This document shows, one piece after another, positions 10,593-22,100 of a stretch of 64,000 bases of DNA. Every line of letters starts with the position of its first letter. Position 1 is the first letter of the stretch. This DNA is from Pseudofabraea citricarpa (lineage: Eukaryota; Ascomycota; Leotiomycetes; Helotiales; Dermateaceae): the NCBI GenBank assembly GCA_029641185.1, contig JAPWGK010000008.1, positions 1 through 64,000 of the forward strand, given 5' to 3'. The position numbers were made by a program, and so were the translations under genes. Under the pieces are notes generated by a model, which was given only the letters and a program-made list of their open reading frames with translations, searched no databases and had not been told where the DNA came from.

Positions 10593-13500
10593 CTACCAAC
10601 CAGTGCCTTTCCAACTTTGAACAAACTTCCGAACCAAGCCGCTTCCCACCACATCATAGCCATCATGTATCGCTCTGCTCTTCTCTCCAGTCTTTTCAGT
10701 CAAAAGTACTAAACCTTTTCTACCCGGCTTGTCATTGTCATACTTATTCGCAAAAAAGTCAAGTAATTTAATCGTGGGGTTTTTCTCGGGGTCCTTCTCA
10801 CTTTCGCGCAGTCTTTGGACCCAGTCACGCTGTGATACAACGTCAAATTCAAGACCTGATTCTCGAAGAGCTGGCAGGAGATCATGTGTCCAATGAAAAA
10901 CACTCGAATTCTTGACATGGTAAACTGTGTAAGGCGGGCTGTCTTGCTCAGACGAGTGGGGATCATCGGCTAGCCCAGATAGTTCTAGGACAGACCGAGC
11001 GACAAGGTCAACAGGCATCCAAGATGGTGTCTAAGAGACTGTTAGCGTCACTGGTTTTTAAAAGTTTGGACGTGCTTAATTTACCTCTTCCAATGCTGGC
11101 AATGCATGGATTGTTGTTGCGCTTCGAATCATCAGCGGAATTGCCTCCGTGTTGTTCCAGATTCCATGTTTTGTATCTCCAACGATCTGCCCGACGCGAA
11201 GTACTTGTGCCAGCATGCCTGTTTGTTCGCCAGCCGCTCTCACGATATTTTCAGTTACTAGTTTCGATCTTGCGTAGCCCATACTTTGGGCATGTGAAAA
11301 ATTGTCGATATAAGTCTCCTTGATTATGGCTGGCAATGGAGTGCCTGCAGATGCGGACTCTGAAGAGCAAAAGAAGAGTTTTGCTGGAAGTTTTGTTGTT
11401 ACCCTCAAGCACAGATTTAACAGATTGAATGTCCCTTTAATGTGCTGCTGCTCAAAGCTTTGGACACCGAGATTGAAATTGACAGCCCACGCACTGTGAA
11501 TGACTGTTGTGAGCGATGATTGAAGAATCTTCATGTTAGAGCTGTCCAGTCCGAGGTCCTCCCTGCTAAGATCGGACGGTAGGCAAATAAGCTTGTTCAG
11601 ATTTCCCGAGTCGTTAATCTTCTTTGTGGAGAGAGTTTGCAACACTCTTTCTCTTGCTGCCTCCGGAGACTCAGCTCGCACTAAACAATAAACTGATCTA
11701 ACTCTTTTCAGTTGGAGTAGTTGTTCCAGTATATGTGCTCCAAGAGATCCAGTTGCACCCGTAAGCACCTGTACTTTATATTAGCACCGCAGAGAGTAAG
11801 CATAGTTGTAACTTACAATAGTCTCCCCATCAAGAACATCTGGTCCAGATACATGCTTGCTAAAATGTGAGTACTTTCCGAGCAGCTCTTTCATAACCTC
11901 AATTTCATCCCTTTGTGTACCTTCCTCGCCAGTACGTAGGCAGTATAAATGCGATGCAAGACTTTCGACGTTCGGATGCTCAAAGACAACATTCTGTCCC
12001 AGGATGTTGCCGCCAAGATCCAATTCTCTCATCATCATTCCACGTGCTGTTATTGCTTGGAGACTATCGATGCCTGCCTCGAAAAAGTCGGTCGATGTCT
12101 TGAGCTCAGACTCGATCCCAATTTTGACTCTGAAGAGATCCAGAAGATATGGTTCCAACTCCTGAATATCCAATTGGAGGGCTCCCTCTGGCTGAGTTGG
12201 TGCCTCGAAGAGATTGTAGATTGCATTAATGAGATCGTCGAACTTTTTATAAAATGCGGCGCGTATCATTGTTCCTTTGTCGGTACATGGGTATTCTGTA
12301 CCTACATCAAGGATAGCAATCATTTCTTGTGAAATCTGACTAAATGATTCGACTCTGGCATTCGCTGCTTGTACTACTGGCCAGAGTTTAACCAGAAGAA
12401 TCTCCTTACTCAGCCCAGTAGCTTTCTCGCTTGGTACAATTATGAGGCCGGGCAAAGCTCTACCGACACCGAAAACACAGGCTTCTCGAACCAGCTCATG
12501 TTCACGCACTTGGTGCTCGTAAGGAATTGGGAGAACCTTTTCCCCGTTGACTAAAGTAACACGATCATCCAAACGACCGAGGTACTTCCATGCGTCTGCG
12601 ATATGGGGATGGGCGCTGAAAAGATCGCTGGTGTTGAAAGAGTTGGGTGGATCGTCGGAATTTGAAACGACTTTCGATGGCAGACCATCTAAAACAACGC
12701 ATTCGAATGTGTTTGGTGCCCGAGGAACCATTCGAATATACTTGACTGCCGATGGAAGAGGTCTCATGTAATTCCAGGCTTTGTCTTCCGGAGATCGGAA
12801 GGACGTCATCAATTGACCCATTTCGGTTCTATAGAAGAGTTAGCTTTAGATCATATGGCGAATAGGAGGTAACATACGCGCCATAATGGCCAACGATATA
12901 AACCCCAGCTTCAGTCAAACGATCTCCGAGATCATCGGGACAGCTACTTCCTCCAAAAAGTACCAACTTGCAGTCTCGAAGAACCTGGATGCCACGTTCC
13001 GTTTCTGCCAGAAGTTTCAAAGCATATGGCACGCCATGGAAACTCTCTGGCTTTACTGCTTCCATTGCTTCGATTAAATTTGACCCAGAAAGTGGAAGGT
13101 TAGCATTGAACAAGGATATTTCCTTTCCCGAATAAACGGCTCGGAAGAATGAGGATAGACCATGGTTGTGGTACAACGGCAGGGTTAGAAACGCGCGGAA
13201 ACCAAAACTGCTCGAATAATTCATCAAGCACGCTTTGTGCGTCTGGAAAATAGGCTTCGGCAATCCTGTCGATCCTGAGGAGTGAATAATGAATGCAATA
13301 CGAGAAGATGCCGAAGGACCCTGAGAAACATGAGGGTATCGAGGACCCGATGGAGTCTTCAAATCATAAACTGAGCTATCAAGTAATGGATAGCACGTAA
13401 GGTCTACTTCCTTTTGGATTGCCGCAATCGCCTTGCTATGATTTTCGGAATAAATGATGCGACTGCAATTGGTTTTTTTAAGCAGATTCACATACGCTTC

Positions 13501-13963
13501 TGTGGCAAGTCGGTTCGAGAGAAGTAATACAGCAAAGCCGAGTCGACTCAAAGCGAAGATAGAAGTAACGTAATCCAGATTTGAAGGTGCCAAAATAGCA
13601 ATGACCTCGTTTTCAGATTCGGAATCATTCTGATTATAAGTTAGAAGCTATGCCATAAGCTCAATATGGAGTTGAAGAATGACATGCCTTTTGTGAAAGA
13701 CCAAGTAATGTGAGTTTCTTCGCGGCTTCGTAGGCAAAGCGATCGAGATCCTTGGCAGTATAATGAACATAGTCTGCTCGCCCCTTAGAGCTACCTGGAT
13801 ATGCAACTAAGGGCAGATGTGGAATATTTTCACATCTGCTCATAAGAAGATCGTCGACGGTGTAAATTGGATTTTCCTTGACCTCAATAGCTGTAGACCA
13901 TGCTCCATCCTTGGTCTCTGAGCCTAATATCGACGCTGTAGCAGTAGCTGTCAGTGTAGCCAT
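10593..13963 (-). CDS. NRPS-like adenylation-thiolation-reductase enzyme
   Basis: Five exons: 13963-13688, 13629-12878, 12828-11817, 11768-11085 and 11030-10593, giving 1053 residues. Intron 1 is a GC-AG intron (13687-13630, donor GCATGT, branch CTAAC); the others are 48-54 bp GT-AG. Order: AMP-binding domain (residues about 30-530) with the Ser/Gly-rich P-loop S-S-G-S-T-G-L-P-K, the core H-Y-G-A-T-E and L-G-R-L-D-D-R; a phosphopantetheine carrier with the modifiable serine in A-G-I-D-S-L; then a thioester reductase (NAD_binding_4) starting T-G-A-T-G-S-L-G, with Y-A-R-S-K as the catalytic Tyr/Lys. There is no condensation domain. Such enzymes activate a carboxylic acid, load it on the carrier and release it reductively as an aldehyde or alcohol. 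The substrate cannot be deduced here. Neighbours (Zn2Cys6 factor, AKR, NmrA reductase) suggest a small biosynthetic cluster. Confidence 0.92.
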
Positions 13964-14107
13964 GGTTGCAGTCTGTGTTTAAAGAGCAAAAATCATAGAA
14001 TGCCTTCTGTCTTTTCAATATGATTCTTAGAAGCTACTCTTTTGTCTCGATCAACCTAGAAATCGCCGGAGGATGTCTTCTCCACCAGGCCAGGCTCTTG
14101 ACTGAAC

Positions 14108-14117
14108 CGGCCCTCCG
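14108..14117. promoter_or_regulatory. CGG-N4-CCG inverted repeat upstream of the NRPS-like gene
   Basis: CGGccctCCG lies about 145 bp upstream of the NRPS-like start (13963, minus strand). Its symmetry fits a Zn2Cys6 dimer site. The half-site spacing differs from that in the aldolase/AKR intergenic region, so a shared regulator is not demonstrated. The rest of 13964-14807 shows no gene; a C-rich run precedes the NmrA stop. Confidence 0.3.
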
Positions 14118-14807
14118 GAGACTAACTATGGAGGGTTCTTCATCAGGCTCACATCTTCTTGGTTATCCGCAAATGTCAAAACGCGGTGGAAAGACCTGCC
14201 CTGGTGTTAGTTCGTCGTGATCGGAAATGGATATGATAAGGTTTCGCGTGACCGGAAAAGCAGAGGTGGCGACCATATCACGTTACTCAACTGACGCGTG
14301 ACTTGGAAGATGAATTAAGCCGTGTCTTGATGTAAGTGCACCCATCTCATCGCCGACCATTATGCTATGTATTTCATACTTATTCATACCAAAAAAGAAA
14401 GACCTCTTTTGTATTAGACAAATCTGAGCCGTGATATTATAATCTGTGTTATAACTAAACAACACGGAGCGGCATTCGTGAGGATAAACAACTCTTCATT
14501 GCTATATTCAAAATTTCAACATAGGCATGATAAGATCTTTAATAGATTCGGTATTCAGATTAGTACAATAAGTAGAAATTAACAAACAATGGGACTTTGT
14601 ATTAAAAAATGGCATGAAAATCGGCCATTTTCAAACCAAATTAATCATCAAATTCGTCACATGCCAGAGACTGGGACGTCATTCTGTAAGTGGAAAATTA
14701 TTTTATTCGGTATCAACATCAACTACTGCATGCAAAGTTTGGTCCTCGTGAATGAAAAGTAAAACATAAACTTCTAAATACTTCAACGATCCTTTCGCCC
14801 CCCCCAA

Positions 14808-15740
14808 CTATTCAAGAATGATGGGGCTTCTCTTCAAATGTTCTTCAAAAGTAGTCAGATTACCGGGGGTGTTTTCGGTAGTCCATTTGAGCTTTTCTCT
14901 GGTCTCTGGGCCATAATACCCGAAATCTTGGTAGTATAAAAACATCTCAATAAAGGTGTCGGCTCCTGCGAGAGGCATGAAACTGCGAAAAATTGCTTCG
15001 GGAATCTGATTGTACTTGACAATCTTTCCAAACACTTTGCTGATTATCTCGGCAATCTCAGTGTAAGTGTAAATCTGTGTGGCTGCAGAGAATACCTTTC
15101 CCTCGTATTTTTCCTGCTCGGCTAAGATTGCACCGACGTATTTACCAGAATCTGATAATGCCTCAATCAAGGGGAATTCCGTTTCTGCTGCGACCATATT
15201 TGAGATGGCATATGTACCATCGCCGACCGGCTTTGGAGCCATCATATGATGAAAGTTCTGCATGAAAACTCCGGGTGCGAAAAAAGCGCTCTTGATCGGT
15301 TGCAAGCGAATGTACTCCTCCACCTCAGCCTTGGCATCAAAAGAAGTCACACGCCGATACTTGCCACCGGAAACCTGTGTAGCATTACAGCAAGTACTCC
15401 AGATGAAATAGTAAGCTCCGGCATTGACTGCAGCATCAACTAACGCTTTTCCCTGCGCTATCTCCCTTGCCTTCCCCTCTGGTTTGTAAATGCTGAAAGT
15501 GACGCCAAAAACGGTGTGAGCCCCCTCCATTATCTTTTTCAGAGACTCGGCATCATCTAAGTCGCCCTGAACGGTCTCAATGCCCTTTTGGGCCAGGTCT
15601 TGGGCCGATTTGCCTGAAACATCTCTGGTAACAGCACGGATCTTGTACTGCTTCAATAACTCTGGGTGATTGTTGACATGCTCAATGACTGAACCACCTT
15701 GTTGACCAGTAGCTCCGAATATAACAAGGATTTTAGACAT
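14808..15740 (-). CDS. NmrA-like NAD(P)-binding protein
   Basis: A single exon of 310 residues starting at a clear ATG. The N-terminal Rossmann motif G-A-T-G-Q-Q-G-G sits at residues about 9-16, followed by the T-R-D dinucleotide-specificity loop and an A-H-T-V-F-G-V strand. The family (NmrA/HSCARG) ranges from redox-sensing regulators that bind NAD(P) without turnover to atypical short-chain reductases. The usual YxxxK pair is not obvious here, which favours a sensor or non-canonical reductase. It lies on the same strand as, and 844 bp upstream of, the NRPS-like gene, so a tailoring role is possible. Confidence 0.85.
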   Translation of the reverse strand: MSKILVIFGATGQQGGSVIEHVNNHPELLKQYKIRAVTRDVSGKSAQDLAQKGIETVQGDLDDAESLKKIMEGAHTVFGVTFSIYKPEGKAREIAQGKALVDAAVNAGAYYFIWSTCCNATQVSGGKYRRVTSFDAKAEVEEYIRLQPIKSAFFAPGVFMQNFHHMMAPKPVGDGTYAISNMVAAETEFPLIEALSDSGKYVGAILAEQEKYEGKVFSAATQIYTYTEIAEIISKVFGKIVKYNQIPEAIFRSFMPLAGADTFIEMFLYYQDFGYYGPETREKLKWTTENTPGNLTTFEEHLKRSPIILE

Positions 15741-16332
15741 GTTGTTTATATCTATATCAAAGGATAATTGTCGGAGAGTCTCAATTGTATAATCGTATGT
15801 TCAATGCCGACAAGTGGAGTAGATGCTGATGATGGTAATGACGTCAATCACGGGGGTACTCGGCTGTTTAACTGAGTGAAATTGTGGCATAGAAGTTTTG
15901 TTGTTCTGGTATTTTTTGTTCTGGTACCTCAGGATGTGGGAAGTGGCTCATATTATACTTGCAATCTACAGAAACTCTGCTCCCATTTTCTAATCAATCC
16001 ATACTCTTAATACCATTAACTCCGACTACTTCTTCTATACTTGTAATCTCCGTCGGTCTCGGTACTATCAGCACGGACCTATCGCTACTCGCCGCGGATT
16101 TTAGGCCGCAATCTCCAGAAATCTACAGACAAGTACCTACAAGGTAGGTAGCTACCTAGCTATCAGAGTATTGAATATCACATGATTTATCCTACTTTCT
16201 CAGATGGCTAGAACCAGTGGCCCAGAACCCTTTCTATGAATTATCAGCTACCCACACAGGATTCTATACGACCGCCACAAAGCTTAATGAACATCGAACC
16301 ATAGGAAAATAAAGCTCGTCAATAATTAATCG
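15741..16332. other. Intergenic upstream of the NmrA gene
   Basis: Promoter side of the NmrA gene (start 15740). It holds a 14-bp palindrome at 16145-16158 (TAGGTAGCTACCTA), similar in type to the one at 40965-40980. No convincing coding exon is seen. Confidence 0.4.
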
Positions 16333-16607
16333 ATGGAAATACGATTGTGCCTATCAGGTAGATATGGTCAATGTTGGTTTTCAGAATTGCACCATCACGG
16401 TGGGGTTGAATCCTATCAGCCCGTACTGTTTTCAGTGCATAACCATGCTTGGTTAACATCCGATTCACATATCAGGGTTTCGCTAGACGAGTCGTGGGCC
16501 ATAGCTTCGATGAAGCGATTCCTAAAGCAGAGGTATTTGAATTGCTCGCGGAACGCCACATTGTCTCATTGGCGGGAACTGGAGTCTGGACAACTTCGTG
16601 TTATTAG
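16333..16607 (+). CDS. Possible small two-exon gene or remnant
   Basis: An ATG-started segment, 16333-16434, joins in phase across a 41-bp GT-AG interval (16435-16475, branch-like GTTAAC, acceptor ATATCAG) to 16476-16607. The 77-residue product has a notably protein-like second exon: alternating hydrophobic positions, then A-E-V-F-E-L-L-A-E-R and a S-L-A-G-T-G-V-W tail. The intron is shorter than others in the window and I recognise no family. It may be the surviving 3' part of a larger gene. Confidence 0.3.
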
Positions 16608-16747
16608 CAAGTATTTAGTTAAATGCCCAAAAGAAAATCTATAAGCAGCCTTAAAGGGCCGGAAAATCGTACATGTAAACAGTTAAGACTCTAAAAATCC
16701 ATCATTTGTAATTGCCATGTAACTGAGCTGCCGTTCGGTCAGCTAAG

Positions 16748-17955
16748 ATGATATCAACTCACTCAAACCAGGTTGCGATTGTGTCAACTTCAGTTATTTT
16801 TTCATGCCTCACAATCACGAGTGTTTGTATGAGGTTATTTGCACGGATTCGAATAATCCATAATTCTAAATTAGATGATGCGGTCCTCTTCTTGTCATTG
16901 GTATGTTATGTCAGTATAACATAGAATATATTATCTCTAACGCCTTTTTCTTAGATTGCAATGTTGACATTCACTGCCCTTGTTTGTGCTCGTAAGTTTT
17001 ACGACCTTGAATATAAGAAGGTGCTAATTTCTCAAAGAGCTGCCTCATGGCCTGGGAAAGCCAATCAGTACTGTTGATGAAGCGGACATTGTCAAGCTTG
17101 TGAAGGTTAGTGGTTATGTTAAATTTTGATCAGCTTAATTTAAATGAATAAAAATAGCTCCTCTGGTATAGCATTCTTGCATACAATATCTCACTTGCAG
17201 CAACAAAAACCTCTATTTTGCTTCAGTACCTTCGATTTGTAAGCGGACCCAAAACAAGAGCTTTCTGCTGGATCATGATATTTGTTGCTATATCCTATGG
17301 CTTTATCGCGGTCATCGATACCATCTTTCTATGCCGACCTATATCGGGGTTTTGGTATCCAGCTCGAGCGAAAAGTTGTCTAAATAAGAAAGTTCTATGG
17401 CTCTGCCACTCGGGAATCAATATTATGAGCGACCTTATTATTTTTGTCATACCTGTGCCAACATTATGGCAGCTGAAGATGGCTAAACTTCAGCGGTTTG
17501 GGGTGATTCTCATTTTCACCATTGGAGGAGTGTATGATCTCTTTCTGAACGCTGCTTCCTGTAGCTAACATCCTCCAGAGTATGTTTAATAACGATCCTC
17601 AGGCTGAATAGCTTAATTTCTGTCTCGCGATCTCCAGATATCACATGTAAGCTGACTTCAGGAGACATGAATCATTTCTAACTTGAGTTCAGATCAGAAT
17701 ACTTTCGCTGCAATATGGAGCAATGCTGAGATAACTGTGGCACTGTTCTGCGCGTCGTTAGCTGGTATCAAGCCGATCTTCCGTGGGGTTTTCTCTGCGA
17801 ATCCCACAAAAAATTCCCGCCCAACGGACGAAAGATTATCTCTATGTCCTGTTGTGGAATTACCAGACCACGAGACGGCAAAATCGGTGGAAGCGGCCCA
17901 TCACGAATTGCAAACTCGTGAATTTTGTCCGCCCTCGAGCCATTCTGTAGAATGA
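16748..17955 (+). CDS. Rhodopsin-fold (PTH11-like) integral membrane protein
   Basis: Six exons: 16748-16900, 16955-16991, 17038-17105, 17158-17531, 17579-17646 and 17693-17955, giving 320 residues. All introns are 46-54 bp GT-AG, and only the spliced product is open throughout. The product shows the fungal rhodopsin-domain pattern: an N-terminal helix, R-x-x-K-L-D-D-A before TM2, an H-G-L-G-K loop, a long Y-N-I-S-L-A-A-T-K-T-S-I-L helix, a cysteine-bearing L-C-R-P-I-S-G-F-W loop, and the late A-I-W-S-N-A-E / C-A-S-L helix. The C-terminus is polar. Family members are plasma-membrane proteins related to the PTH11 receptors, mostly of unknown ligand. It lacks a CFEM domain. Confidence 0.85.
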
Positions 17956-19127
17956 GAATCAATTTATTTAACGTTAACGAAGAGACAAATAATTCCGTTG
18001 TAAGCTAGGTATTATAAGTTGCACTTGAAAAAAGAAAAAAAACTTGAAGCGAGTGGATGTCATTATCCTCGCTTACTTTTTGTGTGACTTTCCAAATTTG
18101 ATTCTTGAGTTCAGTTATATCAAAGTATAATAAAATTGCAAATAATGGATAATCTCTACAAATTTTAGAAGAGATGTAACCATGATTGACGTTAAATTCA
18201 AAGCTACTTACTTGCACGGCGGATAGATTTCGTGCTAAGTGATGACGGGATTCTATTTTGGTTGAGAAAAAGAAAAAGGAAATGATTCAAATATTATACT
18301 TGCAAATGAAGTTCACAAGATGAGAGGGCCGTCGATCATGATATTTAGAAATTAAACCAGCCTGCCTAACACCAGCACGGCACGAGGGGGGGAAAAGACC
18401 CAGATCTCCAGCCAGCAGCTGTGTTCCATTATTCTCTTCTCATGGCATTTCCTGCTCGTTTCGGACTTCTTTTAAGCGAAAGCGAAAGCCAAGTGTCGAT
18501 CAATCAGATGGGGAGACCTACAAGACCTTAGACTACTGTGCGGGCAAACTACCAAAGTGCAGTTCAGGGCAGTGCAACAGTTAAAGCGTCCTTGTTCTTC
18601 GTTCATCATTGGCTATACTGTGACTTTCTCATGATCATAATTGCTATGTAATAAGCTCAAGCTTTGCGGGCGGAATTCAATCTCATCGGCGGCCCGAATG
18701 CCGAGAAGATCGGTCTCTACAGCATTTCCCTCCCGCCGAAGACGCGTCAACTGATGCACCATGCAAGTCATGTTGATAACGTAATCTACATGGGGGCCCC
18801 AACCCCAACAGGCCCGATGGTGTTTCCTGGTCGCCATTCTTCTAGGCATTATCTCACTGCTGAATCCCTCGAATACGAAGACATCTGCACCATGTCCCTT
18901 GTCCACAGCCTATCACGATGCCCCCAGGACCTCGTTTCCAGCCTGTGTCAACACCGCCCGCACGGCCAATATCTTGGGTGTGGATGTGTGTCCTTCCCTT
19001 TTGATACCTTTGGCGAGATATATTCAATACCATGCAGGTCATCAGTTGTCCGTTATTCTTCTGTACATAGGTCGGTGGTCGACAGCAGTGGACGAAACCT
19101 CCAAAAACACGACACGCGAACGCGACA
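17956..19127. other. Intergenic region and GC-rich 5' flank of the ABCA gene
   Basis: The first half is AT-rich and empty. From about 18650 the composition becomes clearly GC-richer and opens overlapping frames on both strands. None of these has a start, splice pattern or motif that persuades me. This is most simply the promoter and 5' UTR of the ABC transporter that starts at 19128. Confidence 0.4.
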
Positions 19128-22100
19128 ATGCCCCTCGTGCGCCAGTCATGGACCTTGACGCGCAAGAACATCCTGATTGCCCTCAATCGCCATCTGTTCA
19201 GCACCCTCGTGCGCGCATTCTTTCTGCCCGTGGCTTTCATGGTGTTCCTGAGCTACGCCCGCAACCTGTTTATACCTCCATCAACCTTTGGCATCGGCTC
19301 GAGCCGCCCCATTCGAACTCTGAGCGATGCGCTGCAGGCTGCGAACGGCGGCAGAAACACATTGGCCTTTGTGAACAACGGGTTGGCAGGCGGCGACATT
19401 GATCGGGTCATTGACATCGTTGCGGAGCCTGCGACCGCGCTGGGGAAAACCGTCAGGCGTCTGGACACGGAAGCCGAATTGCTGAAGACATGCAGGAGCA
19501 GTCTGCGGGGCGCGACGGCGTGCTATGGCGCTGTGATCTTTGAGTCTTCGCCGACGCAGGGCACGGGCGGCTCTTGGAATTACACGATACGGGTCGATGG
19601 CTCATTCGGCCAGAAGATCAATGTCGAGAGGAGCACAAACGATGTCCAACTCTATCCGTTGCCTCTGCAGCACGCCGTGGACTATGCCATCGCATCCATC
19701 AACACCACAATTGACCAGGGCGCACTGCCAGCGATACCCCAGGAGTACGCATTTACCAGTCTCACGCCAGAGGAGCGCAGGACGAGGATCAGAGTGAATT
19801 ACCAGGGGGCCATCATCAACATTCTGGGAGTCGCCTTTTTAATTGGCATGGTGGGTGTTACCTATCACTTGACTGGCTTCATCGCGAGTGAGCGAGAGCT
19901 TGGCATGTCGCAACTCATCGAGGCCATGATGCCCAATTTGCGTAGGTGGGAACCGCAAGTGGCGAGAATCTTGTCCTATCATCTCGCATTCGACATAATC
20001 TACATCCCGGGATGGATCATCATGGCAATTGTTCTGGGTGTAGGCGTCTTTGCTGAAACCTCCATGGCTATTGTGATCATCTTTCATCTTCTCACTGGAC
20101 TTTCTCTAACGTCCTTTTCCATCTTCGGGGCTTCCTTTTTCAAGAAGGCCCAGCTGAGTGGTATCACGCTGGCCATCGTGACACTGCTCTTGGGTGTCCT
20201 GGCTCAAATCATTGGTAAGACGAACTCAGGAACGGTTGCCGTGCTGAGTTTCCTGTTTGTCCCATGTAATTATGTTTTCTTCATCATCTTCATGTCTCGG
20301 TACGAAAGGCAGAAGATGCCCACAGATTTAGTACATGCGGCTCCGAGAAATCCTTGGGAGCTACCAGGCATCGCTTTGTGGGTTTTTCTGATCATCCAAA
20401 TATTCGCATATCCCTTATTAGGCGCGCTTATTGAGCGTTATTTGTATGGCACTGCCTCCAAGGGCAGATCAGTGACTGGAAACAAATCTGGCCTGCCCTC
20501 TGAGCAGCTGGAGACGGTTCAGCTTCAAGGCTTTACCAAACACTACACACCCAACTGGTTCAGGAGGCAAGCCGCCGGCATCACGAAGACCCCACGAGCT
20601 ACAGTGGTTGCTGTCAATGATCTTACCCTGACCGCCTCCAGAGGACAGATTCTTGTACTCCTAGGGGCCAATGGAAGTGGAAAGAGCACGACCTTGGATG
20701 CAATTGCGGGTTTGAACCCAGTGACTAATGGGACAATTACTGTTGACGGAACTGGCGGTCTTGGAATTGCTCCCCAAAAGAATGTGCTCTGGGATGAGCT
20801 CACGGTTGAGGAGCATATCCGAATCTTCAACCATCTCAAGTCCTCGAAATATGACAGCAAGGAAACCATCAATAATCTGATCAAGGCAATTGATCTTGAT
20901 CGGAAGATTGGCGCGAAAGCGAAGACTTTGTCAGGTGGGCAGAAGAGAAAAGTTCAACTTGGCATGATGTTTACTGGTGGCTCTGCTGTTTGTTGCGTAG
21001 ATGAGGTCAGTAGTGGCTTGGATCCTCTGAGTCGACGCAAAATCTGGGACATTCTCTTAGCCGAACGCGGAAGTCGAACAATTATTTTGACAACCCATTT
21101 CCTGGACGAAGCAGACTTGTTGGCGGATCACATTGCCATTCTTTCTAAGGGTACTTTACGTGCCCAAGGCTCGTCAGTGGAGTTGAAGGATAAACTTGGT
21201 GGAGGATATCGTATTCATCTTCATACTGGCCCTGGTCATCGTCAAGCCCCTCCTATTGAAGGTATTTCGTCCCATGCTGTCTTTGACCAGACTACATATG
21301 CAGCTCCAACATCAAAACAGGCAGCTCAGATTGTGAGAAGATTCGAGCAAGAGGGCATTACTGATTATCAACTTTCTGGTCCTACAATAGAGGATGTCTT
21401 CCTCCAATTGGCCGACGAAGTTAAAGCCGAGAGTGATTCTGCCATTGATCAAAAGTCTGCTTCGGATTCCGGCTCAATTGAAAAATTGCCAGGGGTTGTT
21501 AAGACTATGGCCGTCGGGAGCTCAGGGCCTGAATTGCAGCTCTTAACAGGACAAAAGATAAGCTTGCTTCAACAGGCTTGGGTTCTGTTTCGGAAGCGGT
21601 GCACTATCATTCGTCGCAATTACCTTCCTTCGATTGCAGCATTCATGATTCCTGTCCTCGCTGCTGGGCTGGTAACCTTGTTTCTGACGACCTTCCGTGC
21701 CGTCGGCTGCTCTCCAACCTCGCAGGTTTCTACATCTGATATTGAAGGGCTCAGCACTCAAAATCGATACGACGTCGTCCTCGGACCCAGCTCAAGGTTT
21801 CCTGTTGAGGTACTTACAGCTCTCTACACTCAATTCATGCCTGGGATCACTCCGACGCCCGAGCAGCTAGCCCAAAACTTCCACGTTGTCGATACTCTCA
21901 CAGAATTTAATAACTACATACGCCAGAACTATGCCAATGTAACACCAGCTGGAATATTCCTCGGGGACAGTAATTCGCCACCGACAATTGCGCATCGGGG
22001 TAATGATGGACTCTACACTGGAGTTTTTGCGCAGAATTCGCTAGACACATTACTTACAAACATTACGATTGGTACACAATACTCTACCTTTGAGATACCT

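Noticed and set aside
18664..19158. Long + strand frame overlapping the ABCA start
   Set aside because: It lies in a GC-rich stretch where both strands are open, has no motif or splice pattern, and overlaps the real ABCA start in another frame.
18613..19240. Minus-strand frames opposite the ABCA 5' region
   Set aside because: Antisense shadows of GC-rich sequence; arginine-rich, without domains.
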